DNA of 14,539 bases, taken from contig CAMLOU010000108.1 of the NCBI GenBank assembly GCA_946481735.1, forward strand, positions 1 through 14,539, in the 5' to 3' direction. This stretch comes from an uncultured Cellvibrio sp. (GTDB taxonomy: Bacteria > Pseudomonadota > Gammaproteobacteria > Pseudomonadales > Cellvibrionaceae). A model generated the notes under the pieces. That model was not told the DNA's origin. It searched no databases and was given only the letters and a program-made list of their open reading frames with translations. A program made the translations under genes and the position numbers. This document shows, piece after piece, positions 1 through 7,615 of this stretch; positions within the stretch are counted from its first letter, which is position 1; each line of letters opens with the position of its first letter.

Positions 1-784
1 TAAAGGTTCCAAGTCCAGATGGATCTGTATAGCTGGTTGTATTAAGTGTCTTGATGGTGGCATTGTTACGTTGTAGTTCATAAGATGTCGCGCCGCTGGA
101 TGAAGGCCAGTTGAGGGAAACTGATTGGCCACTGGGTATTGCATTAATAGATGCTGGAGGAGCGGGAATGGCCGGGATAGTGACACTGTTGGATGAAACC
201 CACGCTGAACAGTTAGTACTACTTTTGCAAGCACGAATTCTGTAAGTGTAGGCGACACCTGGAGTTGCTGATGGGTCGGAATAAGGTGTTCCCGAAACAG
301 TTGTCAATGCACTGTTGTTACGTTGAATTTCGTAGCTTGTTGTACCGTTGGAGGCAGTCCAGGAAAGATTAACCTTTGTGTTGGATACAATTGCAGAAAA
401 ATTGGTTGGTGGGACGGCAGCGTAGATAATCGTAATAGTTTTTCGCAACAACTCACAACTGTTAAAGGTGCCGGTTGGAGCGTGAACGACTTGGCAGTTG
501 TTTAATCCATATTCATAGACCCCTTCAGGTTTTCCCGTAATGTTTCGGGTAACGGTAACATTCCTACCGCCTCCATAGATAGCGGGACCCGCTATCTGCC
601 CATTGACCAATTCATATAGCTCTGCAAAGGTTCTGTCACTGGCCCAACTGATCGAAAAATTCCCATCATCATCCGTCTCTGGTACGTTAAATGTGGCTGC
701 TGCATTTGCAACTGGCGTGATAAGTACGGATAGAGTTACCAATAAAAAAGGTATAAACGAACGAACGGTCTTCCTGGCGGACAT
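1..784 (-). CDS. Secreted fibronectin type III repeat protein (partial, runs off left edge)
   Basis: The minus strand is open from an ATG at 784 to the window edge, giving 261 residues without a stop. Residues 1-28 form a signal peptide: basic start (MSARK), hydrophobic core, then VANA before the cut. A beta-sandwich-like domain (about 30-120, with paired cysteines near 97 and 110) is followed by two fibronectin type III-like repeats (about 122-204 and 206-261). These share the pattern W-x-A/S...TSYE-x-QRNN...Y-x-DPS. Domains of this style often precede YD/Rhs-repeat regions in large secreted proteins, but the C-terminus is outside the window, so this is only inference. An in-frame ATG at 880 has a better ribosome site (AAGGAG, 8 bases upstream) and would add 32 residues. 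I prefer 784 because it places the signal peptide at the N-terminus. The gene is visibly AT-richer than its neighbours, which may indicate acquisition. Function unknown. Confidence 0.75.
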   Translation of the reverse strand, partial: MSARKTVRSFIPFLLVTLSVLITPVANAAATFNVPETDDDGNFSISWASDRTFAELYELVNGQIAGPAIYGGGRNVTVTRNITGKPEGVYEYGLNNCQVVHAPTGTFNSCELLRKTITIIYAAVPPTNFSAIVSNTKVNLSWTASNGTTSYEIQRNNSALTTVSGTPYSDPSATPGVAYTYRIRACKSSTNCSAWVSSNSVTIPAIPAPPASINAIPSGQSVSLNWPSSSGATSYELQRNNATIKTLNTTSYTDPSGLGTF

Positions 785-908
785 CACTTTATATTCCTGT
801 GAATTAATCATATGAGACAAACGGAAAATTCTGGAGAGCAGGGTTGGCAGAGCAGATAAGCAATAGCGAGGCGATAGCATCAATAACTCTCCTTAGGCCG
901 TAGCAGTA

Positions 909-925
909 AATGAGCGCTGCTCATT
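909..925. promoter_or_regulatory. Short inverted repeat upstream of the FN3 gene
   Basis: Two perfect 7-base arms, AATGAGC and GCTCATT, are separated by three bases. The site lies 29 bp upstream of the ATG at 880 in the 228-bp gap between the FN3 gene and the GH16 gene, where I see no other feature. It could be an operator or chance; no known regulator matches it to my knowledge. Confidence 0.2.
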
Positions 926-1112
926 ACCGTTCCTTTGTATGGGCGAGGTTGTGTTGTTGTAATGCAGCAATTTAGCGAGTAAATAGATAAGAAACAATGC
1001 TTTGCTTGTAACTTTATTTAAAGTGCATGCGCAATGTGGTAAGTAGGTCTCAATGACCATATCTGGCAACAGCCGGTGATCCAGGGTCAGCAATTTTACG
1101 AGGCTCATTAGG

Positions 1113-2207
1113 TTATTTAAAGCTATCTCTAAACGTCACTAAATCCTCCCGCAACTGCTCCACCTGCGCCTGAACCTCCTGCGGACTCAATACCTCCTGA
1201 TCCACAAAATAAACCCAATCAACATCCTGCTGATACACACGTTCGCTGTTGGAATTAATTAATCCGCCTTCTATAAACCAGATATTGAAATTAATCGACA
1301 TCGCCGTTTCCGGATAATATTTTCCGCCGTGCGTCGCGCGTAATGCGCCGTCGATGTAATAACGCACCTGGTTTTCATCCACTTGAACTACCAATGTGCG
1401 CCAGCCGGCGTGGTCGGCAACCAGCGTGGTGTGCGTGTTGTCTGCAAGCCAGGGATCGGGTTGATAGGTTTCCCAGGTGGTGAGGAACATGGTGGGTTGG
1501 CTTTGGCCCCAGCCGCCGTTAGCTAAATATTCAAAATCAATTTCGCTGTAATCCGGGTCCATGGAGAATGCCAGGGGTGTAATCGTATAAAAGGTTTCAA
1601 CGATTTGATCGCCGTCGGTGCCGGACGCCGGTTCGTTGTAAAAATACATTCTGGCGGCGTAGGTGCCGCGCAAATAATTACCGTCGTGAGTAATTTGCGA
1701 TTGCACGGTGGTTGCACCGCTACCCGCTGTGGATGCGCGCATGCGCATCAAGCGATTGCTGCTGTTGTCAGGGTCATCAAGAAAGGTCACATAATCTGCG
1801 GACCAACTTGCACCGCTAACACCCGGCCCGCCACCGCCGGCGCGTACATACCAACCGTTGGTAGGCATTTGGGTCGCGTTGGTGTAATTAAAATCGTCGA
1901 ACAGAATGTTTTCGCTGATGGCGACAGCCGAGCTGGATGAGGCGCTGGCGATTGAGCTGGCAGAGCTGCTTATCGAGCTGTCACTGGATGAGGAAGGAAC
2001 ACTGCTGCTCATGGCGGAGCTGCTGGATGAGAAATTGGATAGCATGCTGGAACTGCTGCTGGTATCGGTGGAGGATGCCTGGCTGGATGTTGATGCGTTA
2101 TCAGCGCCTGAGCCACTGCTACCGCCGCATGCGCTTAACAGCGACAGTAACAGCGGGATGCAAAGCGTCTTTAAGGGAGCGGAGCTGGATTTGCCGGTGC
2201 GTGACAT
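1113..2207 (-). CDS. Glycoside hydrolase family 16-type lipoprotein with poly-Ser linker
   Basis: This 364-aa protein is probably an outer-membrane-anchored endo-acting glycan hydrolase. A lipoprotein signal peptide ends in the lipobox LSAC, with Cys27 as the lipidation site. Glycine at +2 gives no inner-membrane retention signal. Residues about 28-96 are a low-complexity Ser/Ala linker. The catalytic part (about 100-335) is a concanavalin-like beta-sandwich containing E-I-D-F-E at 222-226. This fits the GH16 active-site pattern ExDxE, with Glu222 as likely nucleophile, Asp224 as helper and Glu226 as acid/base. The flanking YLANGGWG and the late W-V-Y-F strand also fit. The C-terminal 25 residues are probably a short helix. 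The substrate (beta-1,3/1,4-glucan, agar, carrageenan or other) cannot be read from the sequence. The start is supported by a G-rich ribosome site about 8 bases upstream. The gene is divergent from the lyase across a LacI-type operator. Confidence 0.92.
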   Translation of the reverse strand: MSRTGKSSSAPLKTLCIPLLLSLLSACGGSSGSGADNASTSSQASSTDTSSSSSMLSNFSSSSSAMSSSVPSSSSDSSISSSASSIASASSSSAVAISENILFDDFNYTNATQMPTNGWYVRAGGGGPGVSGASWSADYVTFLDDPDNSSNRLMRMRASTAGSGATTVQSQITHDGNYLRGTYAARMYFYNEPASGTDGDQIVETFYTITPLAFSMDPDYSEIDFEYLANGGWGQSQPTMFLTTWETYQPDPWLADNTHTTLVADHAGWRTLVVQVDENQVRYYIDGALRATHGGKYYPETAMSINFNIWFIEGGLINSNSERVYQQDVDWVYFVDQEVLSPQEVQAQVEQLREDLVTFRDSFK

Positions 2208-2240
2208 AAAAGATTCCCCCGTAGGTTATGTTCCGCCATA

Positions 2241-2268
2241 TTGACAACGTTGTCCCCCGAAGTAAACT
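2241..2268 (+). promoter_or_regulatory. Putative sigma-70 promoter for the lyase gene
   Basis: A perfect -35 hexamer TTGACA (2241-2246) is followed after 16 bases by TAAACT (2263-2268), which matches 4 of 6 bases of the -10 consensus. Transcription would start near 2275. The operator palindrome overlaps the -35 box, an arrangement suited to repression by blocking polymerase. Confidence 0.45.
2243..2254. promoter_or_regulatory. LacI-family-type operator between divergent CAZyme genes
   Basis: GACAACGTTGTC is a perfect 12-bp palindrome with the central CG that is characteristic of LacI/GalR-family operators. It lies 35 bp upstream of the GH16 start on one side and upstream of the lyase on the other, so one regulator could control both. 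No LacI-type regulator gene lies in this window. That a LacI-family protein binds here is inferred from the motif. Confidence 0.6.
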
Positions 2269-2417
2269 CCCCCTCTGTTCCAAAGAAATCTTTTACCGAT
2301 CCACGCACTTCCCGTTTCTCGCCTGGCCAACGACATGGCGCTGTCAGCGAGTTTGCTCACGCAGTACGCCGTCACAACCACAATAACCGGCGTGATGTTT
2401 GTTGTCCTTGTGCGCCT

Positions 2418-3692
2418 GTGTTTGCTGGTCGTTGTCAGGGCGGACCTTATGAGCCGGGTGTGGGTTGGGCCTGGACTTATGCCTGGAGTGATCTGGGTGC
2501 GTGTGATGCTGGAGGATCATCTTCGACCAGCTCCTCCAGTGTTACGCATTCCTCAAGTTTCAGTTCTTCCAGTCTCAACATGTCCTCAAGTGCTCCCTCC
2601 AGCGTGAGCAGCTCTTCCAGTTCCAGTAGCAGTTCGTTGAGCAGTTCATCCACTTCAAGTAATAGCTCTACCGGCGGTGCGCCACTGTATTTCAATGACT
2701 TTAATCAACACGCAACTGGTGCTTATACAGCGGCGCAATTCAACGCGGATTGGGGATTTAATCCCAATACTTCAGCAGGTGTGGCCGATAACCGGTTGCA
2801 TATTTTGAGCGACCCCGAGGGTGGCAATAACAAGGTGTTGCGTGTGACTTACCGCCAGGGGCAAGTGGGCGGCGGTTCCGCGTCGGTCTTTACTTACACC
2901 ATTCCCGGTGCGCCGCATAATCAATTGTGGCTGCAATACAAAGTGATGTTCGATGAAAACTTTACCTGGGTAAAAGGCGGAAAGTTACCGGGCCTTGCGG
3001 GCTACACCGGCACCAAGCCGACCGGTTGTGTGGCCAACAATTTACTCAATGGTTTTAGTGCGCGTTTGATGTGGCGAGAGAATGGCCACGCGCTGCAGTA
3101 TCTGTATAACCCGGATAGAACCGAATACTGCGGCGATTACAGCAGCTATTATTTTTTCTTTACCAAAGGCCGCTGGCACACCATCACCAGCCATGTGGAG
3201 TTGGGCTCGGTTAACCAACACGATGGGCGCATCACCACCTACATTGGCGGTGAAGAAGTACTGGTTTCCAGCAACCTGCTATTGCGCACCAGCGCGCAGG
3301 TAACCATCGATAAATTATTATTCGAAACCTTCTTCGGCGGCAGTTCCAATGATTGGGCGCCAGCCACAGATCAGTACACTTACTTCGATAACATCACCAT
3401 CAGTACCACCAGTCGCCTGGGGGATGTAACGACCCAACCGGATGGCGGTAATCAAGGGGGGTCTCATCCTCTGGCAGGATACGGTCAATGGCAATCTGCC
3501 GGCAGTTACAGCAGCGGTAGTCGCGTGTATGTGCAGGATAGCGAAGGTTTTTACCATTACTACACAGCGCGCTACGGTATCGCGCCCAATAAAAACCCGT
3601 TGCAACATTCCTTGCCGGAAAATTATGTAGGCATCTACAGTCCGGTCCGCCTGGATAACAGCGAGCCATGGGTGGAGTTGATTGATCCTTAA
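2418..3692 (+). CDS. PL14-like polysaccharide lyase with poly-Ser linker and C-terminal binding module; start uncertain
   Basis: This is probably a secreted enzyme that cleaves a uronic-acid polysaccharide by beta-elimination. The firm coding part begins with a poly-Ser linker (about 2511-2670). A beta-jelly-roll domain follows (about 2685-3410), with the block F-T-W-V-K-G-G-K-L-P-G-L-x-G, typical of PL14-like lyases, and late F-F-G-G-S...W-x-P...YFDN. PL14 members act on alginate or glucuronan; the substrate here is not proven. The last ~75 residues (W-Q-x-A-G-x-Y-x-x-G-x-x-V ... PWVEL) resemble a CBM5/12-like module. The start is unresolved. The frame is open back to a TTG at 2241, but that codon lies inside a promoter -35 box. 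The first in-frame candidate after the predicted transcription start is GTG 2418, and neither gives a signal peptide. A frameshift between about 2335 and 2450 is possible. Divergent from the GH16 gene and probably co-regulated. Confidence 0.78.
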   Translation: MFAGRCQGGPYEPGVGWAWTYAWSDLGACDAGGSSSTSSSSVTHSSSFSSSSLNMSSSAPSSVSSSSSSSSSSLSSSSTSSNSSTGGAPLYFNDFNQHATGAYTAAQFNADWGFNPNTSAGVADNRLHILSDPEGGNNKVLRVTYRQGQVGGGSASVFTYTIPGAPHNQLWLQYKVMFDENFTWVKGGKLPGLAGYTGTKPTGCVANNLLNGFSARLMWRENGHALQYLYNPDRTEYCGDYSSYYFFFTKGRWHTITSHVELGSVNQHDGRITTYIGGEEVLVSSNLLLRTSAQVTIDKLLFETFFGGSSNDWAPATDQYTYFDNITISTTSRLGDVTTQPDGGNQGGSHPLAGYGQWQSAGSYSSGSRVYVQDSEGFYHYYTARYGIAPNKNPLQHSLPENYVGIYSPVRLDNSEPWVELIDP

Positions 3693-3807
3693 ATCAGCAC
3701 TTAATGATGGACGGAAACTTTAGGCGTTTGGCCGGCATCGTTTTGCGGCCTTTGCGATGGCAATTGTCAAAACACGGGGCGATAATCGGCACCGATCTTT
3801 TGTCGCG

Positions 3808-4824
3808 ATGGAGTCTGCTGTGCGCACCCTGCTGATAGTATTTGCCTTATTCTTGTCCCTACCCGCTTTGGCCGACTGGCACAGCGACGACCAGGACATC
3901 ATGGGCACCCGCGTGAGCGTCACCCTTTGGGCCGAGGATGACGCTACAGGCAAGGCGGCCGTAAAGGCGGTGATGGATGAGATGCGGCGCATTGATGCGG
4001 AATTTAGTCCTTACATCGACACCAGCCAGTTATCCCGCGCGAATCGCCTTGCTCCCAAAGCCAGCGCTGCAAAGCCGCTGAGTATTTCCCCTGAACTGGC
4101 CCGCCTGATTGATAAATCCCTCTACTACAGTCGCGTGAGCGGTGGTGCTTTCGATATCACCTTTGCTTCTTTGGGGCGCTATTACGACTACCGCGCAAAA
4201 CTGAAACCGAGTGAGCGCCAGGCGGAAGAGCTGCTACCGGCGATTAACTACGAATTCGTCAGGCTCGATAAAGCTGCCGGCACGCTCTATTTCACCCATC
4301 CCAAGGTATATATCGACCTGGGCGGGATTGCCAAGGGTTACGCGGTGGATCGCGGTATCGAGATCCTGCAACAACGGGGCATCGCCCACGCCAATATTTC
4401 GGCGGGTGGCGACAGTCGGGTGATGGGCGACAAACTCGGGCGGCCCTGGATTGTGGGGATTAAACATCCGCGCGCCGAGGACAGCGTCGCCATCAAGCTG
4501 CCTTTGATCGATTGCGCGATTTCTACATCGGGCGATTACGAACGGTACTTCATCGACAGCGATGGCCAGCGGGTGCATCACATCCTCAACCCGCGCACGG
4601 GTAAATCCACCCAAGGCATTGCGAGCGTCAGCATCATCGGTCCGCAGGGGTTTGATACTGATCCGCTGTCCACAACAGTGTTTGTACTGGGGGTGGAAAA
4701 AGGCTTGGAATTGATCGAAAAAATGCCCGGTTTTGATGCAATTATTATCACCGCAGAAGGCAAGGTGCATTACAGCCAGGGGCTGGCGCCGCCGGAAGCG
4801 CTACCTGATCCACAAGATCGATAA
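3808..4824 (+). CDS. apbE: ApbE-family FAD:protein FMN transferase (periplasmic)
   Basis: The 338-aa product belongs to the ApbE family, which moves FMN from FAD onto a Thr or Ser of target flavoproteins in the periplasm, using Mg2+. Visible family motifs in order are MGT (32-34), the LGGIAKGYAVD block (171-181), SAGGDSR (198-204), STSGDYERYF (239-248), HHILNPRTG (257-265) and D-x-D-P-L-S-T (283-289), the last fitting the metal/flavin site. Length is normal for the family. A Sec signal peptide (1-22, ending ALA before Asp) supports the ATG at 3808. An ATG at 3757 would add 17 residues in front of it, and neither has a strong ribosome site. No FMN-binding-domain protein, NqrC/RnfG or other usual client is encoded in this window, so its target must lie elsewhere. 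The lyase gene ends 115 bp upstream, and the next gene starts 239 bp downstream. Confidence 0.95.
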   Translation: MESAVRTLLIVFALFLSLPALADWHSDDQDIMGTRVSVTLWAEDDATGKAAVKAVMDEMRRIDAEFSPYIDTSQLSRANRLAPKASAAKPLSISPELARLIDKSLYYSRVSGGAFDITFASLGRYYDYRAKLKPSERQAEELLPAINYEFVRLDKAAGTLYFTHPKVYIDLGGIAKGYAVDRGIEILQQRGIAHANISAGGDSRVMGDKLGRPWIVGIKHPRAEDSVAIKLPLIDCAISTSGDYERYFIDSDGQRVHHILNPRTGKSTQGIASVSIIGPQGFDTDPLSTTVFVLGVEKGLELIEKMPGFDAIIITAEGKVHYSQGLAPPEALPDPQDR

Positions 4825-4917
4825 CAAATCGATTAGCACGCCAAAACTCGGCTATCCTAAGTGCTGGCAATTGATGAAGCCGATTGAGCAGTGTTTGATC
4901 GGATGACAAAAAATACC

Positions 4918-4945
4918 CGCCAGCGCAGGGGCAAGTGTGCTGGCG
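4918..4945. terminator. Hairpin between apbE and the TPR/motor operon
   Basis: A 10-bp stem (CGCCAGCGCA paired with TGTGCTGGCG, one G-U pair) encloses an 8-base loop. On the plus strand no T-run follows. On the minus strand the stem is followed within four bases by six T residues, as in an intrinsic terminator, yet no minus-strand gene is visible nearby. It sits where the apbE transcript would be expected to end, so it may mark the border between transcription units. Confidence 0.35.
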
Positions 4946-5063
4946 TTCACATCCAAGAATGTGTCGGGCTTCTAGAATGAGCCTCCGCTGTCGCATCTAA
5001 CAACAGCGCTCGCTAATTGCTTCCGGAAATAACACCCGCAAAGAATAGAGTGGAGAAACGGTA

Positions 5064-5621
5064 ATGATCACGACCTTGGGGAAGCTGCCAGTGCGATGGC
5101 TGGTGACGGCGCTGTTCCTCGTTTTCCTCTGGCAACCCGCCGGCGCCCAGACTGAGGCGGGTGAATCCATGCAGCAGGCGCCCATTGCGCCGGAACTGGA
5201 AAACCTGAAAGAAGCGGTGCTGACCCTCAACCGCGACCTGCTGATCCTCGAAGAAGAATTGCTCTACCCCGCCAGCAGCCAGGTGGCGATCTATGTCTCC
5301 ATGGACCTCGGCCAATATTTTTCCCTGGATGCTATCAAGCTGGAGATCGACGGCCAGTTGGTCGCCAGCGAGCTGTACACCGATAAACAGGTGGATGCGC
5401 TTTATCGCGGTGGTGTGCAGCGGTTGTATATCGGTAATCTCAAATCCGGTGAGCATGAGATTGCGGCTTTCTTTACCGGTCGCGGTCCTCACCAGGATTA
5501 CAAACGCGGTGCGAAATTGACCGTGAATAAAACCCAGTCGCCCCTGGTGCTTGAATTGCGCATCATCGACTCTACCGCCCAGTTGCAACCCGTCTTCGAT
5601 ATCAAAGAATGGCAGATGTAG
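5064..5621 (+). CDS. Periplasmic protein of unknown function, first gene of the motor operon
   Basis: I do not recognise this 185-aa protein. A signal peptide (1-28, ending AGA before Gln) indicates export to the periplasm, and no lipobox or further membrane segment is present. Residues 43-68 form a short amphipathic, Leu/Glu-rich helix that could be a coiled coil. The rest (about 72-168) is rich in alternating beta-strand pattern, with the segment G-V-Q-R-L-Y-I-G-N-L-K-S-G-E-H-E followed by A-F-F-T-G-R-G. This looks like an Ig/FN3-like sandwich, but that is a fold guess from pattern only. The ATG is preceded by GGAG with 8-base spacing. The next gene starts 38 bases downstream (or overlaps, if its upstream ATG is used), so this protein is probably made with the TPR proteins and works in the same envelope complex. 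Confidence 0.85.
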   Translation: MITTLGKLPVRWLVTALFLVFLWQPAGAQTEAGESMQQAPIAPELENLKEAVLTLNRDLLILEEELLYPASSQVAIYVSMDLGQYFSLDAIKLEIDGQLVASELYTDKQVDALYRGGVQRLYIGNLKSGEHEIAAFFTGRGPHQDYKRGAKLTVNKTQSPLVLELRIIDSTAQLQPVFDIKEWQM

Positions 5622-5659
5622 TTTTCCATAACCGACACGCGCGGCAAGGGCGTGGCTGC

Positions 5660-7615
5660 ATGGCAATGGCCGCCGCTTCGCGCTGGTGTCGCGGATGGCT
5701 GTCCGTCGCCTTGTGCCTCCTGCCTGGGGTAAGCCTCGCGGCTGAGGAACCCAAAACCTCAGTAGCCGACTTGCGTTATGGCGTGTCCCTGTATCACTAC
5801 TACCAGCAGGATTACCTCAGCGCGCTGACCGAACTGATGGTGGCGGATAGTCGTGACGGTATCCAGGGCCACGCCGATAACCCGGAGTTAATGGCGGCGG
5901 GAATTAGCCTGGCGTTCGGCATGGAGCACCATGCTGAGCGCTTGTTCCAAGACCTGTTGCAGGGCGAGAAGCGACCCCAGCGGGTGCGTGATGCCGCATG
6001 GTTTTATCTGGGCAAGCTGCATTACATTCGCGGCAACTGGAACGAAGCCGAACAGAGTTTTGCCCGCGTCAGTGCCGACTTTAACCCGGTCCTGACCGGC
6101 GAGATGCGTGCGTTGCAGATCAACCTGCAAATCCGCCGCGACCAACTTACTCCCATCCCCCTCAAGCGCTTGAACCAGGAACAACTGGGTAACTGGAGTC
6201 CCTACGCGCTTTACAACATGGGTTCCGCCTACGCCCGCGCCGGGGATTACATGCAGGCCAGCAGTTATTACCGTGAGCTGGTCAAGCTGGATGTTCCGGA
6301 AAATCCGCGCCTGCGCGCCGAATACTGGACATTACAAGACAAAGCCCACACCGCCATGGGCTACGCCTTTTTACTGCGCCGCAATTACACCTCCGCCATT
6401 GAACAATTCAGCAAAGTCTTGCTCAGCGGATCGCAATCGAATCAGGCGCTCCTGGGTTACGGTTGGGCGGCAGTGGAGCAGGAAGATTACGAGCTGGCGA
6501 TCCGCCCCTGGCAGGTATTGCGCCAGCGCAGCCTGATCTATCCGCCGGTGCAGGAATCCCTGCTGGCCTTGCCCTTTGCCTATGAAAAGATGGGCGCCGA
6601 GGGTGACGCGTTATCAGCGTACGAAACCGCGGAGTCCCTGCTAACCGCCGAGATCGAACTTGTGCAGGATATGCGCGCTACGCTCACCAAAGGCGAACTC
6701 CTGACGATTGTCGGCGCCAGGCCAGTCACTACGGAAGAACTGGATGCAGCGGCCGCTGACCCGGTCACCGATCCCACGATCCTGACCGCCGTGGTTACTG
6801 ATGACGGGCAGAACTGGCTCAAGCTGGATCGCACCAGCGTAATCAAAACCCGTTCCGCCTATCTCACCGAACTCTTTTCCCAGAATGAATTCCAGACCGC
6901 TGTGCTTGACCTGCGCGACCTCCTGCGGCTGCGCAAGGTGTTGCAGGATTGGCAACCCAAGCTGGATATCTACGCCGACTTGCTGGAAGAAAAACAGCGG
7001 CTGCGCCAACAACAGGAGCAGCGCCTCGCGCAACAGGCGCTCGACCAGCAGCGCGTGGTGTTGCAGCAAGAACGTGACCAGTTGGCCGCGCGTTTGCAGC
7101 GGATCATCGACAATAACGACGTTATGGCGCTAGCCGACGATAACAGCCGCGAGCTCTACGAGATGGTGCAACGCTCTGAGACAACCTTGCAGCGCATGGC
7201 GCAATCCGGTGAGGACACCAGTGACTATGCCGAAAGCCTGCGTATGTATCGCGGTATCCTGCTATGGCAAGCGGCTCAACAATTCCCGGAGCGTTTGTGG
7301 GCAAACGAGAAGAATCGCCAGCAGATTGATGAAGCCCTGGCGCAACTGGATGAAACCTCGCGCCGTATTGACGCCATTACCTCGACCAACCTGGACATTC
7401 GCCCGATGATGGCGCGGATTCGCCAGTTGCAGAATGAAACCCAGGATCAACTCGTTGAAGCCGAGCGGGTAATCGACATTCGCGCCGAGGCGTTGCGCGA
7501 ACAGGTAGATCGTCAGTTGGCCGGCCACCAGAAACGGCTTACGGCCTACCTGGCCCAATCCCACCTGGCGGTGGCGCGCCTGTACGACAAGGCACTGAGG
7601 AAGCAAGCCCCATGA
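5660..7615 (+). CDS. Exported TPR and coiled-coil protein
   Basis: The 651-aa product is a periplasmic scaffold-type protein with no enzyme motif. A signal peptide covers about 1-27 (basic start, long hydrophobic core, SLA before Ala). TPR-like helical pairs are visible around 110-140 (AWFYLGKLHYIRGNWNEAEQ), 181-211, 228-257, 263-290 and 302-330. A linker (about 355-390) leads to two Gln/Arg/Glu-rich coiled-coil stretches, about 425-485 and 550-625. An in-frame ATG at 5609 overlaps the previous gene and would place 17 residues before the signal peptide. I chose ATG 5660, which has AAGGG 9 bases upstream. The last codons overlap the next gene by four bases (ATGA), indicating translational coupling. 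Its TPR-plus-coiled-coil layout and position recall the periplasmic Glt proteins of Myxococcus, but I cannot assign a one-to-one relative. Confidence 0.88.
   Translation: MAMAAASRWCRGWLSVALCLLPGVSLAAEEPKTSVADLRYGVSLYHYYQQDYLSALTELMVADSRDGIQGHADNPELMAAGISLAFGMEHHAERLFQDLLQGEKRPQRVRDAAWFYLGKLHYIRGNWNEAEQSFARVSADFNPVLTGEMRALQINLQIRRDQLTPIPLKRLNQEQLGNWSPYALYNMGSAYARAGDYMQASSYYRELVKLDVPENPRLRAEYWTLQDKAHTAMGYAFLLRRNYTSAIEQFSKVLLSGSQSNQALLGYGWAAVEQEDYELAIRPWQVLRQRSLIYPPVQESLLALPFAYEKMGAEGDALSAYETAESLLTAEIELVQDMRATLTKGELLTIVGARPVTTEELDAAAADPVTDPTILTAVVTDDGQNWLKLDRTSVIKTRSAYLTELFSQNEFQTAVLDLRDLLRLRKVLQDWQPKLDIYADLLEEKQRLRQQQEQRLAQQALDQQRVVLQQERDQLAARLQRIIDNNDVMALADDNSRELYEMVQRSETTLQRMAQSGEDTSDYAESLRMYRGILLWQAAQQFPERLWANEKNRQQIDEALAQLDETSRRIDAITSTNLDIRPMMARIRQLQNETQDQLVEAERVIDIRAEALREQVDRQLAGHQKRLTAYLAQSHLAVARLYDKALRKQAP

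Noticed and set aside
893..1108. A 71-codon minus-strand frame just after the GH16 gene
   Set aside because: It has no ribosome site, odd composition and no recognisable pattern. It fills the intergenic gap by chance.
1113..2207. S-G-A-T in the GH16 protein (residues 163-166), similar to ApbE flavinylation sites
   Set aside because: It lies in a predicted beta-strand of the GH16 fold, and the protein has no FMN-binding domain, so the match to the nearby ApbE is likely coincidence.
1906..2244. Long plus-strand frames opposite the GH16 N-terminus, rich in Leu and Glu
   Set aside because: They are the mirror of the poly-Ser linker codons on the other strand, not a gene.
4748..4996. An 82-codon minus-strand frame spanning the apbE end and the following gap
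   Set aside because: Half of it is antisense to apbE, with no ribosome site or recognisable pattern. The hairpin's minus-strand T-run made it worth a look, but it does not end at that hairpin.
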